Below, piece after piece: positions 56,380-64,000 of a DNA stretch of 64,000 nt. The stretch comes from Russula earlei (lineage: Eukaryota > Basidiomycota > Agaricomycetes > Russulales > Russulaceae). The DNA is taken from assembly GCA_025769875.1 (NCBI GenBank), contig JAGFNK010000256.1, forward strand, positions 1 through 64,000, given 5' to 3'. Position 1 is the first letter of the stretch. Each line of letters opens with the position of its first letter. The translations under genes were made by a program, and so were the position numbers. Below the pieces are notes generated by a model. That model was not told the DNA's origin. It made no database searches and saw only the letters and a list, made by a program, of their open reading frames with translations.

Positions 56380-56401
56380 CAAGTGCACTGAAAATGGCAA
56401 T
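56380..56401 (-). repeat. Terminal 22 bp of module C
   Basis: CAAGTGCACTGAAAATGGCA then ATAA-type ending, abutting the B 3' LTR. It equals the outer tip of C in inverted orientation. Confidence 0.55.
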
Positions 56402-57003
56402 AAACAAAGTGGTCACAGAGGAGTACTTTGGGGAGGAGAGCATCACAAATGGACAGTTTGAAGACTGCAATGCTACATTGGGGCTTATATACTTGTTACA
56501 AGGCTGAGTATGAAGTATAGAAATTCTCTCAGACTCTTTGGACTGCTTCAATCAGAATCAAGGGGCATAAACCTGTTATGTCAGTCCTGTTAGATGACTC
56601 AGGATGATTGGGGGCTTTGTGGAGCAATGACATCATAATGACATCACTGTGGAGTGCTTGGTGAGCATATGAGGTCATAGTAGAGCTGCTCAGTCATCCA
56701 TGATGTCATTGGAGGTCTTTGACATCATACAGGTCATTCTAGGAGGTCTAGGAGTCCTTTCAGTGTTTTAGGACTTAGTGGCTGAGTGGCCATGTGGCAA
56801 AACACATGGTGGGTTACCCAAATAGGGAGGAGGGTGTCTGAGTGAGCCACAGAAAGTTGGAGGACAATGATTGCCTGTGTTCTATGCTTGTAGAAGGGAA
56901 CAGTCCTTGAAAGTAGAAGCAGATAGATGATACGAAGTAGAAATAGTTATTTGAGTGACATAGGGAGGTGCACAGCCAGATCTTGGCCTTGATTCACAAC
57001 ACA
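56402..57003 (+). mobile_element. Family E LTR, 5'-truncated (copy E2)
   Basis: It aligns with E1 from AAACAAGGTGG onward (TGGGGCTTATATAC, GATGTCATTGGAG and others) and ends GATTCACAACA. The first 190 bp of the LTR are missing at the module C junction. Confidence 0.75.
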
Positions 57004-57727
57004 GCATAGCACCCATCTGACTCATCCATCCATGTCCATTACTGGTCTGCCCTCTTCATTGATCCATAGGCTGCCCTTCCCCCCACTGGTGCTCAAATCT
57101 CATCCTCATCCTCATCCTCCTCCCAGCAACCCTCATCCCATCACTCTCTCTCACATGTAAACTTGCATGCATGCAGGTTTTTGTGCTGCATCATGCACTT
57201 TGCACTTGTGCACTATTCATCATTGCACACTGCCAATCGTCTTTGCTTACCATGTACAGCTTGCAGACCAGACACACTTGTGCATCCAGCCATTTAGCTG
57301 ACTAGTTCCAACCAAGTCTCTGGTTCCAACATGGAACATACAAGGACAGACTTGATCAGACTGTGCACATTAAATAAACATTGTTGTCCTTGACCTTTGT
57401 TTGATGGAGCAGCTTCATATGTCAACCTGGCTCAGGCTGGCTGGTCCTTCAGTATGCTCCTGGTGTCCCAGTGTCATCTTTGTGGTCATGAGACCCACTT
57501 AACATTGCTAGTACAGTATGCAGTACAGGCCAACTTTCTGTACATACACAAGCTATGGCCTAGGCCAGGCCAAGCCCTGAGTGACAGCTTTGGCCTGGTG
57601 TAGGATCTGAGCAAGCCAAAGCCACCTCAGGCCAAGCCAAAGCCAGGGCTTTCAGGCCAAGCTGGGCTGGAACAACACTAGGTGAATAGCAATGATGTCA
57701 TGCCATAGGTCAATGTATGGAGGAGCT
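57004..57727. other. Spacer; short GGCCAAGCC-type repeats
   Basis: No gene is recognised. About 57555-57670 holds repeated GGCCAAGCC, GGCCTGG and CCAAAGCC words in both orientations. Confidence 0.4.
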
Positions 57728-58112
57728 TGTTGCGCAGCATAGAGCGCAGCTAACAGGCCAAGCAACCCACCTTAGAGGTTGTGCTAATGCTCAAGTGATA
57801 TTGGGGTGTAGAGCGATATGTATACTCGTCTACAAGTATGGTATTTATACCTCTATGACCCAGGGCTGTTCCTAAGTCCAAAAGAGGTGACTACAGGTGT
57901 CCACTATATCGCGCATTAAGTGACGCGTGATGTGGAAACGTTCTAGACGCAGCATAAGGCTGCATCTTGTGATAGATAGCGTACTATGCGTAACCCTATT
58001 GCCATAAGCGCATATACTAAAGTTCTGTCTAACACGTAACATCTATGAGCGGATCTTGAACCTTGTATGAAGGTCTTCGCCTTCTTTGATCCGTTCGGGT
58101 TCCGGTTCAACA
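57728..58112 (-). mobile_element. Copia 3' LTR
   Basis: Plus-strand TGTTGCGCAG to GGTTCAACA, identical to the other LTR. A purine tract in the element sense (complement of CTCCCCCTT, 58113-58121) adjoins it. Confidence 0.95.
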
Positions 58113-58161
58113 CTCCCCCTTGCTAAGTGCATCGGTAGATGCCGTGAGCATTTTCCCACAT

Positions 58162-59025
58162 TCAGGGGTAGAACGTTAGTCCTAGTTGCTCCCTGAATTT
58201 GAGGAACTTGACGCGACCAAGGTTCTTGGTGAACATGTCGGCTGGGTTGTTAGCCCCTTCAATAAAGAATAGCTCCACCTGTTTATTTTGTATGACTTCA
58301 CGAATGAAGTGATAGCGCAAATCAATGTGTTTGATGCGCTTTTCTTGCACAGGGTTGGAGGCTAAGAATATTGAGCCTTGGTTATCACCGAACAGTGGGA
58401 TGGGAGCAAGATTGATGCCAAGTTCTGTTAGTAAGGATTTAATCCAAACTAACTGTCTGCTCGTGTCAGAGAGCGACATGTACTCGGCTTCAGTGGAGGA
58501 GAGCGCAACTGTTTTCTGCGCTCGTGAGTTCCACGAAAATATTGCTCCAGCCAGGTTCACCATATAGCCTGTAGTGGACTTCCGATTAGTCGGATCAGAA
58601 GCCCAGTCAGAGTCGGCATATGCCATCAAACCACCATTAGATGGTCCATCATAGACCAAGGCATAATTGGCGGTTCCCAAGAGGTATCGGCAAATATAGT
58701 ATGCACGATTTAAATGATCCTCTGAGGGATTGGCAGCATGTTGCGACAACTTTGTGACAGCAAAGGCTATGTCTGGACGCGTTCCAAGCATTATGTATAG
58801 GAGTGATCCTATAACTTGCTGGAATTTTGACCGCAAGGCTGGGTCAGCAGCGGAAGTGTTGGGAGAGGGGTGATAGCCCTCTGGTAGCGGAGTAGGAGCA
58901 GGGTTTGCGTTAAGCAAGTCGAAACGCTGCAGCACTTTCCTTAGATACTCAGTCTGGTCCAAATGTATTTGCCCAGACTTGCGTATGATGCGCATGCGTA
59001 GAAATTCTTGGGCATCGCCCAGATC
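58162..59025 (-). pseudogene. gag-pol: Copia RT C-terminus and RNase H
   Basis: Same frame as the preceding part. RT thumb VLQRFDLLNANPAPTPLPEG, connection YIMLGTRPDIAFAV, RNase H YADSDWASDPTNRKSTTGYM and SSTEAEYMSLSD, and C-terminal HIDLRYHFIREVI through NPADMFTKNL. Ends at TAA about 50 bp before the LTR. Confidence 0.9.
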
Positions 59026-59976
59026 TCAACATTCCCAGAGCTTCATAAAGCGCTCCTTAGTTTTATTGATTTGTTGTTTGTCTGGTCCAAAGAAGAGCAC
59101 ATCATCAACATAGACGATGGCTATGATGCTCTTGTCTTTACTGACAAAGAGCCCAGAGTCAGACATAAGGCAAATAAGGCCGAGCGAGGCCATGGACTTG
59201 TCAAGGGCTTTCCACCAAGCAAGTGCTGCTTGCTTGAGTCCATATATTGCGTGTTTAAGGCGCATGACTTTACGCTCTTGGCCTTTTATTTTGAAGCCCT
59301 CAGGCTGCTCCATATAGAGCTCTTCATCGAGCTCACCATAGAGAAAGGCAGTCTTGACGTCTAGTCCGCTAATGTGCCAGTTTTTGAGCGCTGCGAGCGC
59401 AATCATCAGGCGGACTGTCTCAAACCGTACCACGGGTGAGAATATTTCGTCATAGTCAATGCCTTCCACTTGGGAGAAGCCTTTGGCGACTAGTCTGGCT
59501 TTTTTACGACCATCAGACTTAAGGTCGAATACCCATCTGTTTTTAATTATTTTGCGATCCTTGGGAGGATCAACTAACTCGAAGACTTTGCGTCTGCAGG
59601 AGGGATTCCAACTCCTCGCGACAAGCATCTTTCCACTCCTTTTGGAGTTCACTTGGCATTCGCAGAATGTCCCTAAAGGTCCATTCGCGAATCTTCGCAG
59701 TATCAGGTGTATCTGAACTTAGTGGAACTGCTTGGGCGAGCAGATAGTTCAGAAATTTGACTCCCCCTTCCCTTGCAAGACGTAGAATGTCTTCTACCTC
59801 ATCCTCAGAGGCTTGCGGCGGTTGATCGTCAAGGACGACAGGAGGGTAAGGGCCTGGTGCAGCCGATCCTGACGTACTTCCCTCACCGGAGCTACCGGGT
59901 TGGTTTTCTGTCATTGTTCTCCATGTGCGTGTGCACCAAACGTCTTTTTCCACTTCTGTGGGGTGTCTGCGTTCAC
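59026..59976 (-). pseudogene. gag-pol: Copia reverse transcriptase, N-terminal part
   Basis: GNVYGERRHPTEVEKDVW and a Ser/Pro/acidic linker come first. A fourth +1 shift near 59603 splits KEWKDACREELESL from RRKVFELVDPPKDRKII. RT motifs KNRWVFDLK, LDVKTAFLYGELDEE and catalytic YVDDVL (about 59105) are present. It ends at a TGA (59023-59025) in KLWEC*DLGDAQEF, where copia relatives have Arg. Confidence 0.88.
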
Positions 59977-60960
59977 CATAGACGTTGCCTGGACTGGGTA
60001 GGTACTTTCCTCAACCGCTGAGACCTTCGAAGAGGTACAGGCTCTTCAACGGGAGGAGGGGACGGTGTAGGAGGGACGGGTGTTTGCTCACGTTCCTCTT
60101 CTTGTGGCGCCTGTATAGGCTGCTCATCGTCCTCACTTTTAATTGTAGGGAATGGGTCATCAACACCAGGAATGGTGTCTTCGACAGGTTGTTGCGGTAG
60201 TTCCTCACGCGGTTCATTAATCCGCGTGGTACCTTTAGTGCGCACTTTGTCGCATTTGGGGTACAGGGTCTCATCGTACAGGGCGGTGGCATTTGTGTAA
60301 AGCGTATTATTGGGAAGCCTCATAAAGAGTGAGGCTTTGATCCCCTCAGTGTGACCAAGGTAGATCATAAGCTCGCTTTTAGGCGAAAGCTTATTGACTC
60401 GACGCTTTTCTGGTATGTGCACATATGCACCGCAACCAAATACTCTGAGGTGTGAGATATCAGGGACCTCGTTCTTTAGGACTTCGTAGGGTGTACGCCA
60501 TTGAAGGCGTCTGGCAGGTGTCCTATTGTAACAGTGTGTCCCATGATTCACTGCAAATTCCCACCAGGAGGGAGGTAGACAAGCTTCAAGGCGCATTGCC
60601 TGAGCTTTGTCCATTACAGTGCGCATAAAGCGCTCTGCGCGTCCATTCTGTTGTGGAGTGTATGGGGCGCTTTGCAGGATTTTAATTCCTTCGTCCTTTA
60701 GGACGTTATCAAAGGCCTCGGACTTGTACTCTCCGCCAGCATCGGACATCCACTCTTTGATTCCTGCTTTGTATTGGTTCTTCACCATAGCAAGGAATTG
60801 CTTGACGGCCATTATGGTCGACTTTTTATTTTTTAAGAGTGTGATCCATGCATAGGAGGAATAATCGTCAATGAAGCTGACGAAATATTCGTACTTATGA
60901 TACGACTTCACAGGGAAACTCTTCAGGTCCGAGTGGATACGCTCGAACGGTGCGGTAAGC
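59954..60960 (-). pseudogene. gag-pol: Copia integrase
   Basis: Starts after the shift with APFERIHSDLKSFPVKSYHK. The catalytic triad is HSD, WMSDAGGEY and GRAERF. The C-terminal part has GCGAYVHIPEKRR and an acidic Pro-rich linker. A third +1 shift occurs near 59977 at VPTQSRQ. Confidence 0.88.
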
Positions 60961-63019
60961 ACGAGTTTCAGAAGGGGGGTGCGCAGATGCAGGCATCTTG
61001 CCTTGCGCGCAGCCAGGACATACCGGCTGTTCCTGAGGGATTTTCAGGTCTTCAGGGAGACCCTTGGTATGTGTCTTAGCACATGTTACGACATCCTTAG
61101 ATGGGTGGCCAAGGCGTCGGTGTATGACATCATAATCTACCGTGTAGATAAGAGAATGCGCTTGCGCGCTTTCAATTGAGGCGTCTAACCAATACGTGGT
61201 TTGACCCGGGAATAAGGGGTAAGAGGACAGGATTATATGTCCGTCCTCTCGTAGGGAAATATGATTTCTATTCCCTAATGCATGCATCCCTTGTTGTAAA
61301 AACTCCCCCATAGATAATATCCGAGTGTTAATTTTCGGAATATAGAGAACAGGAGAAATGCGCGTGACAACTGTTTTAGAGTTGACAGTGTGCCGAAGCA
61401 ACACAGCGCCTTTGCCTTCCACATATATAGTGTTATCGGCAGTTTTAACAGGGGATCTTTCGTGCGGCAAAGCCGGCGTATACTCTATAAAGTCTTTTAT
61501 TTCGAAGGTGAAGTGTGCGGATGCGCCAGAGTCAAGGAGCCATAAGGATCCCATTTTACTCAAGTCGTGCTTTCCTCTACATCTCGAACAATTTTTGTTA
61601 CATTCACTTTGAAGGGAAGTAGTCCCTTCGCTAATTTGTACATTGTATGATACAAGCGAACACTTATTAAACATATCTAGCCCGCTTTGGGGCTGGGGAG
61701 ATGCTAATAGGTTCTTTAGCGAGTGAAAGGAGAGAGGGAGGCGCACGCACGCTTCGTTATCTTCGGGGTCGCTGCCCCAATCAAGCGCTTCATCCGACGG
61801 AGTCAGAGCACGCTCAGGGGTGGCAGCACCTTCTGGGATACCGTCATATATGTCGAATAAATCCGACATGTTTGTTTGCGCGAAGTCGCCATCGTCCTGG
61901 TCCATAGGCTCAGGGACGGGCGACGGTAATTTGACTGCACTTGACGAGGCAGCGGATTGAGTCGAGATCCGCTGCTCGAGGGTCTTGACTGTCTGTATAG
62001 TGGGAGTTACCCCAAGATCGTCAGCAAGATCAAGCGCTTTGTTTAAGGCCTTGTAAGGGCTGTGAGTGCGTTTGCGAGGGTCAGTCGCAGTTGGGACGGT
62101 ACGTTGTTGGATCCCCGAAGGACCCAGATGGGCGATAGTGGTAATGGTCGGGAGTGGGAGTGCGGCAACGTCCGCAATGTGGGAGTGTCCGGGACCATGG
62201 CTGTTATCAGCCTTCTCCTTGCCTTTCCCTTTTCCTTTTCCGCCGCGCTTACCGCGCTGGCGCTTGTCCTTATCTTCATCGCGCTTGGGCTTATTGCCCT
62301 GCTGCTGATTGGAGAAGGAGGGGTCACCGTGCTTGCGCTTGACAGCTGAAAGCTTCTGCGCGCTGTGCTTCTTGCTTGTTCCACGATTGATCTCAGTTTG
62401 ATATTGAGAGATAATAGCCTCTCGGACATGAGATGGACTAAGATCGGTTAGATCATAGTTCTGAGTGACAATGTGGACAAGCATTTCCCATTTTGGGGGA
62501 ATTGCTGCAAGCATGATGAGCGCCTGTAAGGCGTCAGGAATAATAAGGGAGGATGCGGTGAGGCGCTGGAATGCAGCGTGTATCCGATCCATTTGTGGGC
62601 CAGGATGCTGGCTCGGGTTAATGCGAATGGAGATGGCTTCTTTAAAGTCCTTATAGATGCTGGTGGTAGTCGCCGTACCATAAAGGGTATCAAGGCGATT
62701 CCAGATGGTCTCAGCGTTATCCAAAGATGTAAGATCTTGTTGGATCGCGATGCTTGATCTAAGGACCATATGACCGACTGCCATATCATTCCCTTTGTTC
62801 CATTCTCTCACAGCTGCCTGAGCGACAGCCTGGGCAGCAATCTCTTCGGCAAGAGGCGCCTGAGGAAGGGCAGGGACGGTAGGCAGTTCAAAAGTGCCAT
62901 TGCAATAACCCCACAGTCCAACGGACATGAGGTAGGCTTTCATAGCCTTTGACCAAATACCATAGTTTGCAGCCATCGAGGATGGGGACAACAGGGGCAG
63001 AGGGTTGAGACGACGACAT
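60895..63019 (-). pseudogene. gag-pol: Copia gag, protease and GAG-pre-integrase
   Basis: ATG at 63019 reads MSSSQPSAPVVPILDG, then a +1 shift within 20 codons leads to the long frame NYGIWSKAMKAYLMSVGLWG (UBN2/DUF4219-type copia gag). A basic Lys/Gly-rich patch near 62250 stands where a zinc knuckle is usual; I see no CCHC. Protease LWLLDSGASAHFT lies at about 61535-61573. The GAG-pre-integrase motif HRRLGHPSKDV runs through CPGCAQGK. The frame ends soon after a second +1 shift near 60958. Confidence 0.88.
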
Positions 63020-63175
63020 TGTAGCTGTTAGAAGAGGGCTTAGAGGTCGTCAGTAAGAGTATTTGTATTAAACAAGCCGACATAGTCTCCCCATATGGTA
63101 GACTAGCTCGCCGCAGCATGCAGGCTTCAGGGATGCTTCGCCATCGTTGCAGCCGATGAAGGCGCATGGCTTGCA

Positions 63176-63187
63176 GGGCCCATAACC
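63176..63187 (-). promoter_or_regulatory. Primer-binding site for a half initiator tRNA
   Basis: The element-sense sequence GGTTATGGGCCC directly follows the 5' LTR. It is complementary to GGGCCCATAACC, the anticodon stem-loop of eukaryotic initiator methionine tRNA. Copia and Ty5 are known to prime from such tRNA fragments. Confidence 0.7.
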
Positions 63188-63572
63188 TGTTGCGCAGCAT
63201 AGAGCGCAGCTAACAGGCCAAGCAACCCACCTTAGAGGTTGTGCTAATGCTCAAGTGATATTGGGGTGTAGAGCGATATGTATACTCGTCTACAAGTATG
63301 GTATTTATACCTCTATGACCCAGGGCTGTTCCTAAGTCCAAAAGAGGTGACTACAGGTGTCCACTATATCGCGCATTAAGTGACGCGTGATGTGGAAACG
63401 TTCTAGACGCAGCATAAGGCTGCATCTTGTGATAGATAGCGTACTATGCGTAACCCTATTGCCATAAGCGCATATACTAAAGTTCTGTCTAACACGTAAC
63501 ATCTATGAGCGGATCTTGAACCTTGTATGAAGGTCTTCGCCTTCTTTGATCCGTTCGGGTTCCGGTTCAACA
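63188..63572 (-). mobile_element. Copia 5' LTR
   Basis: Identical to 57728-58112 over 385 bp. Confidence 0.95.
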
Positions 63573-64000
63573 GAGCTGAGTTCCAACTCCAACACCAACA
63601 AAGAGGGGCATAGGCAGCAAGGCAGATGATGTCAAGAGAGAGATTGAACAGTGACTTGAGCTCTGTTGAGTGGCAAATGCAGGAGTGATGTTATGGGATC
63701 AGGAGCACAAAGGGGAATGAGGAGGATCAAAGGAAGGGGGAGAAGGGAGAGATGACAGTTGGTGTAAGGAATGGAAGGGATGAAGATGAGGGGAATGAGG
63801 ACACAAGGGAGGTGCAAGGTGCAACTGCAAGTCACATGAATATCCCAGCCAGCAGGCTCACACAGGGAGAAAGCTGACAATTGCTTATCTGATCTGATCT
63901 TATTGATAATACCATTTTTGGAAAGTCAGTGTGGGGGAGAGTAAGGGTACCTGTCCAGGTATGCCAGTCTGGTTGCCAGTCCATTCCAAAGTCCCAGACC
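63573..64000. other. Flank of copia element, nothing recognised
   Basis: AG-rich sequence; no convincing ORF or repeat. Confidence 0.4.

Larger units (their letters stand above)
57728..63572 (-). mobile_element. Ty1/copia retrotransposon, full length
   Basis: 5,845 bp with identical 385-bp LTRs and flanks GAGCT (57723-57727) and GAGCT (63573-63577). Minus-strand order is gag, protease, integrase, RT, RNase H, as in copia. Identical LTRs indicate a recent insertion. Nevertheless the coding region has four +1 shifts and one TGA. Confidence 0.96.

Overview
The window looks like a repeat-rich chromosome segment of a filamentous basidiomycete, probably an agaricomycete. The signs are short spliceosomal introns (48 and 53 bp) in a fungal-type PIF/Harbinger transposase, several Ty3/gypsy chromoviruses, a Ty1/copia element primed by an initiator-tRNA half-molecule, and heavy CpG-to-TpG decay. 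I cannot name the species. I see no intact host protein-coding gene. Nearly everything recognisable is a mobile element or a remnant of one.

Layout. 1-3.4 kb: a two-gene PIF/Harbinger transposon (accessory ORF1 and DDE transposase, convergent); the transposase is split by a solo LTR (family A). 3.8-10.2 kb: a CpG-rich, TE-poor island with a diverged tandem duplication that carries two TATA promoters, two hairpins and a paired exon-like block. 11.1-20 kb: a 505-bp LTR (family M), then a palindromic element J with about 1.74-kb arms around a 383-bp loop. Its right arm holds solo LTRs of four families (I, E, B, A), and the A copy holds a 1,332-bp TIR element flanked by TTAA. 20.4-56.4 kb: chromovirus B, split by solo LTRs I2, H1 and A4 and by complete chromovirus D (27.0-52.3 kb; target-site duplication GCAAC). 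D in turn holds an 18.2-kb segment F bounded by inverted copies of module C. Inside F are a truncated inverted D copy (D'), chromovirus G, an LTR shared by G and a gag-only element L, and more solo LTRs. 57.7-63.6 kb: a copia element on the minus strand with identical 385-bp LTRs and a perfect 5-bp duplication.

How the parts work together. B, D and G are separate chromovirus families with one design: LTR with TATA box, a self-complementary primer site next to the LTR, gag with a CCHC knuckle, a GGRTTTT slippery heptamer at the gag stop, pol in the -1 frame (PR-RT-RNase H-IN-chromodomain), and then an extra ORF3 between the chromodomain and the polypurine tract. ORF3 has a helical middle and a second CCHC (or CCHY) knuckle. 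I consider this env-position ORF3 the most interesting candidate here. All three families are dead; in B almost every internal stop is a TGA where relatives have arginine, which points to deamination of CpG in CGA codons.
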